Below, in pieces: positions 1 to 8,584 of a stretch of 64,000 nucleotides of DNA. The position numbers were made by a program, and so were the translations under genes. Origin of the DNA: Streptomyces albiflavescens (lineage in GTDB: Bacteria; Actinomycetota; Actinomycetes; Streptomycetales; Streptomycetaceae). Where the stretch lies: the NCBI RefSeq assembly GCF_014645835.1, contig NZ_BMMM01000001.1, forward strand, positions 731,962-795,961, given 5' to 3'. Every line of letters begins with the position of its first letter. Positions within the stretch are counted from its first letter, which is position 1. The notes under the pieces are model-generated. The model was not told where the DNA came from and did not search any database. It was given only the letters and a program-made list of their open reading frames with translations.

Positions 1-208
1 CGATCAGTGCCCGGTGTTCCGGTCCGAGCGAGGTGTCGTCGTCGACGCCGGGTGCGCCCGCGTCGAGCGTGACCAGGGCGATCAGGTCGAAGCGCACCCC
101 GGTGGGGCCGGGTTTGGTGCGCCCACCCGTCATCGCGTAGGGGCGGACGAGTGGTCCGGCCTCGTTGTCGTACCACTGGCTGCCCGGCGTGTCCTCGATC
201 ATCTGCAC
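1..208 (-). CDS. cvnC: Conservon protein CvnC, DUF742 family (3' end cut by window edge)
   Basis: The reading frame on the minus strand starts at GTG 208 (alternative ATG 202), 13 bases after the cvnB stop, and runs off the window after about 69 codons. The visible protein contains the DUF742 signature LVRPYAMTGGRT followed by a FDLIALVTL segment and LGPEHRALI, the N-terminal half of a winged-helix-like domain. DUF742 proteins are the third member of Streptomyces conservons (cvnA-B-C-D), which act at the membrane as a G-protein-like signalling module. The cvnD small GTPase gene is expected just outside the window and cannot be confirmed here. Confidence 0.85.
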   Translation of the reverse strand, partial: MQMIEDTPGSQWYDNEAGPLVRPYAMTGGRTKPGPTGVRFDLIALVTLDAGAPGVDDDTSLGPEHRALI

Positions 209-221
209 CGACCGTCCCCGG

Positions 222-659
222 TCATCCGGCGGCGGGCGGCTGTGCGGCGACACGCGTCGGCGTGTACAGGTGCTCGCCGACGCGCTTGACCAGCAGCGCC
301 ATCTCGTACGCCACCAAGCCGATGTCGGCCGTGACGGCGGTGAGGAGGGCGAGGCACGAACCGTCCCCCGCCGCGGCGACGAACAGGAAGCCGTCGTCCA
401 TCTCCACCATCGTCTGACGTACGCCGCCGGCGCCGAAGTGGCGGCCCGCACCCTTGGCCAGGCTGTGGAAGCCGGAGGCGACGGCGGCGAGGTGTTCGGC
501 GTCCTCGCGCCGGAGGCCGGTGGACGCGCCCACCGCGAGACCGTCGTTCGACAGCACCACGGCGTGTCGCACTTCGGCCACGCGCAGCACCAAGTCGTCC
601 AGCAGCCAGTCGAGTTCGCCGGACCGCTGGGCGGCCCTCATGCTCGGATCCTGGATCAT
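222..659 (-). CDS. cvnB: Conservon protein CvnB, roadblock/LC7 domain
   Basis: A 145-residue protein made almost entirely of one roadblock/LC7 domain (about residues 12-110), including LDWLLDDLVLRV and the motif VVLSNDGLAVGAS. In conservons this protein is the GTPase-regulating partner that works with CvnD. The start codon overlaps the cvnA stop by four bases (ATGA at 656-659), so translation is coupled to the sensor kinase gene, and cvnC follows after 13 bases. Length and order are typical of the family. No signal peptide or membrane segment is visible, consistent with a cytosolic membrane-associated role. Confidence 0.93.
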   Translation of the reverse strand: MIQDPSMRAAQRSGELDWLLDDLVLRVAEVRHAVVLSNDGLAVGASTGLRREDAEHLAAVASGFHSLAKGAGRHFGAGGVRQTMVEMDDGFLFVAAAGDGSCLALLTAVTADIGLVAYEMALLVKRVGEHLYTPTRVAAQPPAAG

Positions 660-3190
660 GCGGGGTCTCCTTCGCTGCTGTCGCTGCCCGCTTCCGGGTC
701 GGGGGCGGCGCCCAGGCCGGGTGACCTGCCGCCGCCGCGTGCCCAGCCGTCGCGGTAGGCCGCCATACGGTCCCGTACGAGTTCGGGGGTGCGCTGGTCG
801 TCGCTCCGGGGACCCGGCGTTTCCGCCGGCTCCTCGGAGCGCTGTGCGCGCAGTTGCGGGGCGAGGCTCGCCTGCCGCACACGCCGTGGGAGGTCGTCGG
901 AGCCTTCGGAGTCGTCCGGGGGACGGTGCAGCCGCAGCGTGGTGACTCCAGGCGGAGGGCTTTCCGACGAACCGTTCACGGGGGCTTCGGGGGCTGCCTG
1001 TACCGGGGGCACCAGTGCGGGCCGCTCGGTGATGGCCTGGACCGAGTCCTGTTCCGGGGCCGCCGACACGCGCGCGTACTCCCGTTCCGCGGGCCTGTCG
1101 ATGTCCGCCCTGCTGGGGGAACGTTCCGCCGCGCCGCCTTGCAGCAGGGCCGTGGGCAACAGAACGACCGCGGTGGTACCGCCGTAGGGCGAGGTCCGCA
1201 GGTGCACCTTGATGCCGTGCCGGGCCGCCAGCCTGCTGACCACGAACAGGCCGAGCCGGTCGCTGTCGAACAGGTCGAGCGCCTCGGACTGCTCGATGCG
1301 CCGGTTGGCCTCGGCGAGCGTCTCCTTGCCCATGCCGAGCCCCCGGTCCTCGACCTCGACCGCGTAGCCGTTGCCGACGGGCTCGCCGGTGACCCGCACC
1401 CGGGTGTGCGGCGGCGAGAACTGTGCGGCGTTCTCGACGATCTCCGCCAAGAGGTGCGTGAGGTCGGCCACCGCGGCTCCGACCACGGATGCCTCGGGAA
1501 GTTGTCGTACCTCCACGCGCGCGTAGTCCTCGACTTCGGAGACGGCCGCACGGACCACGTTCGTCAGTGAGACCGGCATGCGCCAGGCCCGGCCGGGAGC
1601 GGCTCCCGAAAGAATGATCAAGCTCTCCGCGTGACGCCGCATCCGTGTGGTGAGGTGGTCGAGCCGGAACAGGTCGCTCAGCTCGTTCGGATCCTCCGAC
1701 CTGCGCTCCATGCTGTCCAGCAGGCTCAGTTGACGGTGTACCAGAACCTGGCTGCGGCGGGCGAGATTGACGAAGACCCCGGAGATTCCGCTGGCGAGTT
1801 CCGCACGCTCGACGGCGGCGCGCAGGGCGGCCCGGTGCACGGTACCGAGGGCCTCCGCGACCTGTCCGGTCTCGTCTTCTGCGGGCGGCCCGGGCGGGGC
1901 CTCGGCACGGACGTCGATCTCCTCCCCCGCTCGCAGTTTGCGCATGGCCTGCGGCAGTTTGCGGCGCGCGATCTCCAGGGCGCTGTTGCGCAGGCTCACC
2001 AGCTCGACGACGAGCCCGCGTCCGATGCGTACGGAGATGACGAGCGACGCGACGACGGCAGCGAGCCCGAACAGGACCGCGGCACCGGCGGGGGTGAGCA
2101 GACCGCGGGTGAACGGGTCGGCCCGGTCCGCGACACCGCGGCCCGCGTTCGCCTCGATCGTGTGCATTCCGTGCTGCACGCGCGCGTGGGCCGTGTTCCA
2201 GGCGGCCTCCGGCGCGGCGTCGATCGCCTTGCCACCGGGGCGGGAGACCAGCACCTTGTCCTCGACGGCGCGCACGTCGGCGTACGCGCTCCCCTCCACG
2301 AGGTCGTGCCAGGCGGCTCGCTCGGGCCCACGCAGATCCGCGACGGCCGCATCGGTCAGGGTTCGGCGGGTGTCGACGGCACCGGTGAACAGCCGCAGCC
2401 GTTCACCGTCGAGGCTCCCGGCGACCCGCGCGCCGGACAGCACCGCGTCCTCCTGGGCCAGTGACTCCCCGGCCCGGGAGAATTCGAGCAGCACGCGCGC
2501 GTCGGAACCGAGGTCGGCGTCCTGGATGCCGGTGAGGGCGCCGCCTACGCCGAAGGCCGTCGAGATGGTCCTGGTGTACTGCCCGTACGCCTCGTCCCAT
2601 CCCGTACGGCGGTCCAGCACGGCGGTGCGCAGGGACGGCACTTGTTCGGCTGCGGCGACGAAGGCTTCGAGGCGCCCGGCCACTCCCGCCGGCAGGTCGG
2701 CACCGTCGGCGACGGTGTTGTGGTCGCCCAGTCGCAGCTTCGCCACCGCGCGGTCGGTGTGCCGTGCCAGTTCCTTGAGGTCGTTCGGCTGTTCAGTGGC
2801 CGGGTCGGTCGCGTAGCGGACGGCGGCCGCGCGTTCGGCCTGGAGGGCGGCGACGGCTGCGTCGACGGGGGCCCGGACGGTCGAGTCCACGCGCTGCAAC
2901 TGCCGTAGCCGCGCGACGTCCTGGGCGGTGCTCACCGTGGCGTACGCCCACAGCGCGAGCAAGGAGATGACCGGCACCATCAGCAAGCAGACGATCTTGG
3001 CTCGTACGGTGCGGGGCCGGATGCGCCACCCGCCCGCGCGTGTGGGTGCCTCCGACGGTGGCCCCGCGACGGTTTCGTCGGCGTCCGCGCGCTCGTCGGC
3101 CGGCGGGCCGGCATGCGCGCGGCGACCGCGCGCCAAGGGCTGGGGCGGCGGCTCGGCGCCGGCTGTGGGGGTCCTACGGGGTGTACGCAT
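656..3190 (-). CDS. cvnA: Conservon sensor histidine-kinase-like protein CvnA (NIT-type sensor)
   Basis: 844 residues. An Arg/Pro-rich cytoplasmic N-terminus precedes a first membrane helix (about 68-88), a large extracellular nitrate/nitrite-sensing-like (NIT) region (about 90-360) and a second helix (about 370-392). A coiled linker with FVNLARRSQVLVHRQ follows, then a HATPase_c domain with IVENAAQFSPP (N box), VEDRGLGMG (G1) and LFVVSRLAARHGI (G2). The C-terminal 170 residues are low-complexity and proline-rich. This is the standard CvnA layout; such kinases head a conservon and are thought to signal through the CvnB-C-D module. A GGAGG sequence lies just upstream of ATG 3190. The gene is 63 bases downstream of the MHYT gene and probably co-transcribed with it. 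Confidence 0.92.
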   Translation of the reverse strand: MRTPRRTPTAGAEPPPQPLARGRRAHAGPPADERADADETVAGPPSEAPTRAGGWRIRPRTVRAKIVCLLMVPVISLLALWAYATVSTAQDVARLRQLQRVDSTVRAPVDAAVAALQAERAAAVRYATDPATEQPNDLKELARHTDRAVAKLRLGDHNTVADGADLPAGVAGRLEAFVAAAEQVPSLRTAVLDRRTGWDEAYGQYTRTISTAFGVGGALTGIQDADLGSDARVLLEFSRAGESLAQEDAVLSGARVAGSLDGERLRLFTGAVDTRRTLTDAAVADLRGPERAAWHDLVEGSAYADVRAVEDKVLVSRPGGKAIDAAPEAAWNTAHARVQHGMHTIEANAGRGVADRADPFTRGLLTPAGAAVLFGLAAVVASLVISVRIGRGLVVELVSLRNSALEIARRKLPQAMRKLRAGEEIDVRAEAPPGPPAEDETGQVAEALGTVHRAALRAAVERAELASGISGVFVNLARRSQVLVHRQLSLLDSMERRSEDPNELSDLFRLDHLTTRMRRHAESLIILSGAAPGRAWRMPVSLTNVVRAAVSEVEDYARVEVRQLPEASVVGAAVADLTHLLAEIVENAAQFSPPHTRVRVTGEPVGNGYAVEVEDRGLGMGKETLAEANRRIEQSEALDLFDSDRLGLFVVSRLAARHGIKVHLRTSPYGGTTAVVLLPTALLQGGAAERSPSRADIDRPAEREYARVSAAPEQDSVQAITERPALVPPVQAAPEAPVNGSSESPPPGVTTLRLHRPPDDSEGSDDLPRRVRQASLAPQLRAQRSEEPAETPGPRSDDQRTPELVRDRMAAYRDGWARGGGRSPGLGAAPDPEAGSDSSEGDPA

Positions 3191-3253
3191 GGCCTCCTCG
3201 CTCGGAAAGGTTCGGGGCGTGTCTTCCGGGCCGTCGTGGCTCCGGGCCCGCGA

Positions 3254-4027
3254 CTAGCGGGCGACGCTCTCGACCGGCCGCTGGGCCGATGCGGATGCTT
3301 CGCGTTCGTCGGACGTCGGCGACAGCGCGACGAACGCCGATGTCAGGAAGAGATAGGACCCGAGGCCGACGGCGAGGGGGAAGATGAACTGCATCGCCGT
3401 GGCCCCGGGCAGGGCCTGGGCGGAGGGGCTGACGCGCACGCTCACCGCCATCATTCCGGTGTAGTGCATGCTGCTCACCGCGCCGCCCATGACGAGGGAG
3501 GCGACGGCGACCGCCACGGGCGACTTGATGTTGAGCGCCGCCCACAGGGCTGCGGTCGCCGCCACCACGGCGATCACGACGGAGAGCCCGACCAGGACCG
3601 GGTCGTAGCGCACTTGGCCGTGCAGCCGCAGCGCGGCCATGCCCAGGTAGTGCATGCTCGCGACGCCGAGTCCGGTGGTGAGCCCGCCCAGGACGAGTGC
3701 TCGGCCCCGGTCGCGGCCGTAGCCGACGGCGAAGACGCCCGCGCCGACGACGACCATGGCGACGAGCAGACTGAGGATGGTCAACGGCACGTTGTAGCGC
3801 ATCTCCGTACCAGTGACGCTGAATCCGAGCATCGCCACGAAGTGCATGGTCCAGATGCCGGTACCGATCGCGGAGGCCGCGGTGAGGAGCCAGTTGCGGC
3901 GCGAACGCCCGGTGGTGCCGAGCGCGCGGACCGTGCAGCGCAGCCCCAGGGCCGCGCCTATGCAGGCCATCACGTACGACAGCACGGGGGTCAGCCAGCC
4001 GAAGGCGGCGTGGTCCAGGTGTCCCAT
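3254..4027 (-). CDS. MHYT-domain integral membrane sensor protein
   Basis: 257 residues with seven predicted membrane helices. Three internal repeats carry the signature, seen as WTMHFVAMLGF, SMHYLGMAAL and SSMHYTGMMAV. MHYT domains are proposed to bind a metal such as copper at the outer face of the membrane and sense a diatomic gas. Here there is no attached output domain (GGDEF, EAL or kinase), so it would need a partner. The 63-base gap to cvnA on the same strand suggests an operon and makes the conservon a plausible output. The start ATG 4027 has only a weak ribosome binding site (GTCCCTGGGCC). Confidence 0.88.
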   Translation of the reverse strand: MGHLDHAAFGWLTPVLSYVMACIGAALGLRCTVRALGTTGRSRRNWLLTAASAIGTGIWTMHFVAMLGFSVTGTEMRYNVPLTILSLLVAMVVVGAGVFAVGYGRDRGRALVLGGLTTGLGVASMHYLGMAALRLHGQVRYDPVLVGLSVVIAVVAATAALWAALNIKSPVAVAVASLVMGGAVSSMHYTGMMAVSVRVSPSAQALPGATAMQFIFPLAVGLGSYLFLTSAFVALSPTSDEREASASAQRPVESVAR

Positions 4028-4170
4028 GGCCCAGGGACGCTAGTCCGGGCAGGGGCGCGCAAAGGGGGCGCATTTCGAAAGCTGTTGGAATATGACGAAG
4101 AGATGTACCTGAACGATCGCGTCGCGCTCGAACGTGCGCACCGCGACGTCCTTCGTGTCGGTGAGGGATC

Positions 4171-4779
4171 ATGCGGAACATGAGTGACGACCACACACAC
4201 GTCCAGGAGTTCTTCACGGCCCGCGCGGCGGACTGGGACGAGCGGTTCCCCGACGACGAGCCGGCGTACGCGGCCGCGGTCGCCGAACTCGGTCTGCGCA
4301 AGGGCGACCGCGTGCTAGACGCGGGCTGCGGCACCGGCCGCGCCCTGCCGCCCTTGCGCGCGGCCGTGACGGCCTCCGGAGTGGTCGTCGGGGCCGATCT
4401 GACCCCGGCCATGCTGGAGGCCGCCGTACGGGCCGGACGGGACCGGGACGGGCAGTTGCTGCTCGCCGACGTCGCCGGGCTTCCGTTCCGCACGGAGTCG
4501 CTGGACGCGGTGTTCGCGGCGGGCCTCATCGCGCATCTGCCGAACCCGGCGGAGAACCTCAGGGAGCTGGCACGCGTGGTGCGGCCGGGCGGCACCCTCG
4601 CCCTCTTCCACCCGATCGGCCGGGCGGCGCTCGCGGCCCGTCAGGGCCGCCGGATCACCCCGGACGACCTGCGCGCGGAGGCCAACCTCCGTCCCCTGCT
4701 GGCCGAATCCGGCTGGGACATGACGTCGTACGTCGACGAGGACGACCGCTTCCTCGCACTGGCCGTACGCCGCGCCTGA
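4171..4779 (+). CDS. Class I SAM-dependent methyltransferase (Methyltransf_11 type)
   Basis: 202 residues from ATG 4171. A second in-frame ATG at 4180 gives a 199-residue protein that starts MSDD; a GAGGG sits 3 bases before the first and 12 before the second, so the choice is uncertain. Motif I is DRVLDAGCGTGRAL, motif II contains VVGADLTPAML, and LRELARVVRPGGTLALFHP is the typical post-motif III helix and strand of UbiE/arsenite-type methyltransferases. The substrate cannot be deduced. It is divergent from the MHYT/conservon operon with about 140 bases between, and convergent with the hydrolase gene. Confidence 0.85.
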   Translation: MRNMSDDHTHVQEFFTARAADWDERFPDDEPAYAAAVAELGLRKGDRVLDAGCGTGRALPPLRAAVTASGVVVGADLTPAMLEAAVRAGRDRDGQLLLADVAGLPFRTESLDAVFAAGLIAHLPNPAENLRELARVVRPGGTLALFHPIGRAALAARQGRRITPDDLRAEANLRPLLAESGWDMTSYVDEDDRFLALAVRRA

Positions 4780-4791
4780 AGAGTAGGACGC

Positions 4792-4855
4792 CGCCGGTAA
4801 AGCGTCGGGCCCCGCCCGGACACCGCCGCGGCTGAGCCGTCAGCCCTTACCGGCG
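4792..4855. terminator. Inverted repeat between convergent genes, possible bidirectional terminator
   Basis: CGCCGGTAA (4792-4800) and TTACCGGCG (4847-4855) are exact reverse complements separated by 46 bases of GC-rich sequence. The right arm overlaps the last codons of the hydrolase gene. The position, just after the methyltransferase stop and at the hydrolase stop, fits a shared terminator, but the loop is long and no T-run follows. Confidence 0.3.
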
Positions 4856-5598
4856 ATCTCCGCCGCGAGGGCGCCGGGGTTGTCGAACATGACGTTGTGC
4901 CCGGCCCCGGGCACCGTCACGACCCGCACTCCGGCGGTCTCCAGGCGTTCCCTGCCCGGGAGTTCACCGCTCAGCTCGCCCTGAAGGTAGACGCGGTCCA
5001 CCGTCAGCGCTTCGAGCATCCGGCGCATCGTGGGGTTCGTGCCGCGCCCGAGGCCCGTCGCCGTGCGGTGCAGGGCCCGCGGATCGGCGAGCCGCATGGT
5101 GGCCGCCCAGGAGGGACCGATCTTCTCCAGCACGCGCGCGTGGCCGCCGTCTTCGACGTACTCGTCCTCCTCGTATGCGGCGATGCCGCTGCTGCCCGCG
5201 GTGCCCGTAGGATACGGGTCGAGGCTGGCCTCCGTCAGGACCAGACGTGAGACGAGTTCGGGCCGCCGATGGGCGAGCACGATGGCGACGGCGCCGCCCA
5301 TGCTGTGCGCGACCAGCTCCGTGCCCGTAAGGCGGGCCGCGTCCAGAGCCGCCGCCAACGCATCCGCGTGCTCCTCCAGGGTGTATCCGAAGTCTGTGGG
5401 CCGGTCGCTGATGCCGTGACCCGGCAGGTCGACGAACAGGGTGCGGCGACCCGCCAACTCGGGCCTGGCCGCGATATGGGCGTGGTAGACCGTCGAGGCC
5501 GCACCCAGGCCGTGCACGTACACCCGCGCCGGTTCGGCGCCCGCCACCTCCGTCCAGCGGATCAGGCTTCCCTTGTCGTCGAATTCGGCCTGCTGCAT
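4840..5598 (-). CDS. Alpha/beta-hydrolase fold esterase or lipase-like protein
   Basis: 252 residues from ATG 5598, preceded by AGGGGAG about 6 bases upstream; a GTG at 5601 is an alternative. The oxyanion-hole motif is HGLG (29-32), the nucleophile elbow is AHSMGG with Ser99, and the catalytic His lies in GAGHNVMF near the C-terminus. FVDLPGHGISDRP is the usual strand-4 loop. The fold assignment is firm, the substrate unknown. It is transcribed divergently from a PadR repressor gene across a palindrome, so it is very likely the target of that repressor. Confidence 0.88.
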   Translation of the reverse strand: MQQAEFDDKGSLIRWTEVAGAEPARVYVHGLGAASTVYHAHIAARPELAGRRTLFVDLPGHGISDRPTDFGYTLEEHADALAAALDAARLTGTELVAHSMGGAVAIVLAHRRPELVSRLVLTEASLDPYPTGTAGSSGIAAYEEDEYVEDGGHARVLEKIGPSWAATMRLADPRALHRTATGLGRGTNPTMRRMLEALTVDRVYLQGELSGELPGRERLETAGVRVVTVPGAGHNVMFDNPGALAAEIAGKG

Positions 5599-5645
5599 CA
5601 CGCACTCCCCTGTGCCGCTTCGTGGTGTCTCACGCCTCCAGGAGG

Positions 5646-5680
5646 ATACATCGGTATCGATGTATAGAGGAAGCGATGTA
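5646..5680. promoter_or_regulatory. PadR-type operator between divergent hydrolase and padR genes
   Basis: ATACATCG (5646-5653), a 4-base spacer and CGATGTAT (5658-5665) form a perfect 8-4-8 inverted repeat. A third half-site CGATGTA lies at 5674-5680, in direct orientation with the right arm. PadR proteins are known to bind palindromes with ATGT/ACAT cores, and these cores are present. The element lies 48 bases upstream of the hydrolase start and 42 bases upstream of the PadR start, so it can control both. Confidence 0.7.
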
Positions 5681-5706
5681 CAGCGAGCGTGCGGCAGAAT
5701 GTGAGC

Positions 5707-6240
5707 ATGCTGGAGCTGGCCATCCTCGGTTTTCTGTACGACGCCCCGCTGCACGGCTACGAGCTGCGCAAGCGCATCACCGCGCTGACCGGGCATGTGA
5801 AACCCGTGGCGGAGAGCACGCTGTACCCCGCCATCAAGCGGCTGGAGAAGGCGGACCTGCTGGCGCGGGCGACCCAGCCCGGTTCCGTGGCCGCCCCCCG
5901 TCATGTCCTGACACTCACCGAGACAGGAAGAAACGAGCTGTGCCGCCGGCTCGCGGAACCGGCACAGCGCGACATCACCGACGAGAACCGCTGGTTCACG
6001 GTGCTCGCCTTCCTCAGGCACCTGGACGACCCGAGCGCGCAGGCGGCCGTGCTGCGGCGCAGGCTCGCCTTCCTGGAGGAGCCTGCGAGCTTCTTCTACT
6101 CCGGTGACCGGCCGCTGCGCGCCGAGGAACTGGACGACCCCTTCCGCCGCGGCATCCTCACCATCGCGCGGGCCACGAGCCGAGCCGAACTGGCCTGGCT
6201 GCGCGCCACGATCGACTCACTCGACGCGGGGAGCCCGTGA
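5707..6240 (+). CDS. PadR-family transcriptional repressor
   Basis: 177 residues from ATG 5707. GTG 5689 and GTG 5701 are in frame upstream, but family members begin at the MLELAILGFL helix. The winged helix-turn-helix (about 1-80) includes HGYELRKRI and ESTLYPAIKRLEKADLL. The C-terminal Vir_C-like helical part (about 90-175) would make the dimer. PadR proteins are small-molecule-responsive repressors that usually regulate a neighbouring gene and themselves. The palindrome upstream and the divergent hydrolase fit that. The 3' end overlaps the convergent MpaB-like gene by 24 bases. Confidence 0.92.
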   Translation: MLELAILGFLYDAPLHGYELRKRITALTGHVKPVAESTLYPAIKRLEKADLLARATQPGSVAAPRHVLTLTETGRNELCRRLAEPAQRDITDENRWFTVLAFLRHLDDPSAQAAVLRRRLAFLEEPASFFYSGDRPLRAEELDDPFRRGILTIARATSRAELAWLRATIDSLDAGSP

Positions 6241-7107
6241 GACGGGGCAGCCGCGGACACCGGGCACCGGACAGGTGCCCAGCTCGGCGACGCGGTAGCC
6301 GTCCGGGTAGCCCTTGATCTCCCAGTTCTGCCTCGCAAAGTGCGGGGAACGGCGCGGCGGCATCAGACGGACCAGTCGGCCACGCGCGCGCACCGCACGG
6401 CGGACCAGTGCGCGTGTGGCGGCGCTCGGGGGTTCGTACCGGAAGGCCTGAAGCAGCGGTTCGTCGAGCAGGGCGAGGGTCGAGGCGCGCAGCAAGGGTG
6501 CGAGAGGACGCGGGTACCAGGAGGCCATCAGATCCAAGGTCGCGTCCGAGACCCGCCGCGCACCCTCGTCCCAACCGAAATGGGCCTCCTCGTAGGCGTC
6601 GAGGCAGGCCTCGAACTCCTCGTAGGTCTCCGGGATGTCCTTGATGCCCATGTGCCGCCCCAGGATGCGGTAGTGCACGGTGGACGCGACGATCTCGTGG
6701 CGCGACAACCTGCGCCATCCATAGGCCTCGATCCACCGCTTGGGCATCACCACGAAGGTGCAGAGCACGTAACGCATGTCGTCATTGCTGATGTCGTAGC
6801 TGCCGTGCATCTGGTTGATGCGGCGGATCGCCGTCCGGCCCTCTTCGCCATCGAAACCGTGCTCGACGATGGCGTCGAGAAGCAGCGCGGTGTCGTCGTA
6901 ACGCTTCTGCGTGCGGTCCGTGAGCTCCGCCGTCCGGGCAAGCAGGCGACCGATGCTGGGAACGGCGTAGGTGCGGTAGAGCGCCAGTTCCAGGGCTCGG
7001 GTGAAGTCCCAGGGGAATTCGTACGCGGAGGTGAGCCGATAGATCTCCGAGGCTTCCTTTTCCGGGTCCATCCGCCGGATCCGTGCGAGCCGCTCGTACC
7101 GCTTCAC
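6217..7107 (-). CDS. Oxygenase MpaB family / DUF2236 protein
   Basis: 296 residues from GTG 7107, preceded by GGGGGAC. The protein resembles the DUF2236 (MpaB/latex-clearing-protein-like) family: LALYRTYAVPSIGRLL, YDDTALLLDAIVEHGFD, a conserved MHGSYDISNDDMRYVL stretch and VHYRILGRHMGIKDIPETYEEF. Members are helical, may bind haem b and include oxygenases; the haem histidine was not pinpointed with certainty. No signal peptide is visible. The stop codon lies inside the convergent padR coding sequence (24-base overlap). Confidence 0.7.
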   Translation of the reverse strand: MKRYERLARIRRMDPEKEASEIYRLTSAYEFPWDFTRALELALYRTYAVPSIGRLLARTAELTDRTQKRYDDTALLLDAIVEHGFDGEEGRTAIRRINQMHGSYDISNDDMRYVLCTFVVMPKRWIEAYGWRRLSRHEIVASTVHYRILGRHMGIKDIPETYEEFEACLDAYEEAHFGWDEGARRVSDATLDLMASWYPRPLAPLLRASTLALLDEPLLQAFRYEPPSAATRALVRRAVRARGRLVRLMPPRRSPHFARQNWEIKGYPDGYRVAELGTCPVPGVRGCPVSRAPRVE

Positions 7108-7205
7108 CGGGCCGTCCCCCTTCTGTCGCCGCGGCTCCAACTCTACGTTGAATAGCGGCAGATGAAAGATCGGCGATGACCATCGCGCAGGGGGAAGGTG
7201 GCCTG

Positions 7206-7520
7206 ATGTCCGGCATGATCGGCAGACTCCGCAAGAAGTGGCAGAAGAAGACGGCCGAGGGGCCCGGGGAGCGGCGGCCCGTGACGCCGCGGCCGGAGAA
7301 GCGTGCGCACAATTTGTTCGAGGCGGCCGCGGCGTATGTGTCCGCGTGTGCGGAGGACGACCAGGACCAGATCGACGAGGCAGCGGCCTGGGTGTCACCG
7401 GAGGCGCTGTCGTTCGGGGTGAACGAACTCGCCTGCCGGGCCGTGATCGCCTTGGCGCGGGAGCGCGACGAGTCGCCCCGCACAGTGGCCCGCACACTGC
7501 TCGGGCTGCCCGTGGCCTGA
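7206..7520 (+). CDS. Small conserved hypothetical protein
   Basis: 104 residues from ATG 7206 (MSGMIGRLRKKW), with GGAAGG about ten bases upstream; an in-frame ATG at 7176 would add ten residues. The N-terminus is strongly basic (RLRKKWQKK), followed by a helical region with LFEAAAAYVSACAEDDQDQ and acidic clusters, ending RTVARTLLGLPVA. No domain is recognised. Codon use matches that of its neighbours, so it is probably real. Confidence 0.6.
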   Translation: MSGMIGRLRKKWQKKTAEGPGERRPVTPRPEKRAHNLFEAAAAYVSACAEDDQDQIDEAAAWVSPEALSFGVNELACRAVIALARERDESPRTVARTLLGLPVA

Positions 7521-7653
7521 CCTCGGGGCCGGAACGGTCGTTTCGCCCCTGTCCAGCCGGATAACAGCAGCTCCGGGTGTGCTTCGGGCCCGTGACAAGC
7601 GCCTTCCGGTCGCATTATGGTGCGCCGACGAACGTAGCGATGGGGAGGCTGGG

Positions 7654-8523
7654 ATGACCGGGACGGACGATGGCGCCGTCGCCACCGGGGACGACGACGC
7701 GCTGGACGATGACGCGCTGTATGTGCTGACGGCGGTGTTGCTGACGCCCGCCAAGTTCCCCAGCGTGCTGGGGGACGACTACCCGGAGGCCTGTGCGGCG
7801 CTCGGCCTCGCGCCGCTCGCCGACGGGTACGGTCTCGTGCTCGGCCAGGACGGCGAGGGCGCGCGGTGGACGGTGGTCGTGGACGACGTCTCGCTGGTCG
7901 CTGTCGCCATCGCGTCCTGGGACTGCGGCATGGAGCACGACCTGTCGCCGGACGAGCGCACGGTCGTCGCCGCGCTGCCCGGCTGGCCCCTCGAGGTCGC
8001 CGTCTCGGCCCCCGGGGTGCCGGCACCGCACGACCCTTCCGACGAGCTCACGGAGCGGCCCCCGCTCAGCCCGCCGGACACCACCACGTGGGGTCCGGCG
8101 CAACGGCGCCTCGGCGCCGACGAGATCGCGCTGCAGTGGGCGATCTGGCGGGAGCAGATCGACGACGCCGAGTTCGTGACGTCGGAGGGGACGGCCCAGG
8201 CCGAGGTGGCCCCGGCCGAGGACGCGGCTCAGGAGGAGAGCGGCGACGGCGAGGCACGCAGCGGTGTCCGCCGGGTCCTCGCCGAGGCCCGCTCGTATGT
8301 GGACACACCGCCTCCGCTCGGTCGTGTCCGCTCGTCCTTCGCCACAGGCGACGCCCGGACCCTGCGGGCCGACGGCCCCGGCTGGTCCTTGGTCGCGAGG
8401 ACCGACGACATCGCGTTCGTCCTCCTGGACGAGGAGCCCGGAGAGGTCCTGCCCGTCGGTCGCGGACCGGAACTGCCCGGGCTCCTGGAAGCCCTCGACA
8501 AGATGGCGGTACGTCCCAGCTGA
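7654..8523 (+). CDS. Conserved hypothetical acidic protein
   Basis: 289 residues from ATG 7654, with GGAGG seven bases upstream. The protein is very acidic, particularly at the N-terminus (DDDALDDDALYVLT) and around residues 180-210, an Ala/Glu-rich linker. Two mixed alpha/beta parts can be seen, about 20-170 and 215-289; the second contains GWSLVARTDDIAFVLLDEE. No signal peptide, helix-turn-helix or catalytic motif was recognised. It is transcribed towards the HEAT-repeat gene. Confidence 0.65.
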   Translation: MTGTDDGAVATGDDDALDDDALYVLTAVLLTPAKFPSVLGDDYPEACAALGLAPLADGYGLVLGQDGEGARWTVVVDDVSLVAVAIASWDCGMEHDLSPDERTVVAALPGWPLEVAVSAPGVPAPHDPSDELTERPPLSPPDTTTWGPAQRRLGADEIALQWAIWREQIDDAEFVTSEGTAQAEVAPAEDAAQEESGDGEARSGVRRVLAEARSYVDTPPPLGRVRSSFATGDARTLRADGPGWSLVARTDDIAFVLLDEEPGEVLPVGRGPELPGLLEALDKMAVRPS

Positions 8524-8584
8524 GGGGCTGTGCCACAGGTGATCCCCGTGGTACGGCCCCTGTCGGACACGCCTGCCCGCTCTG

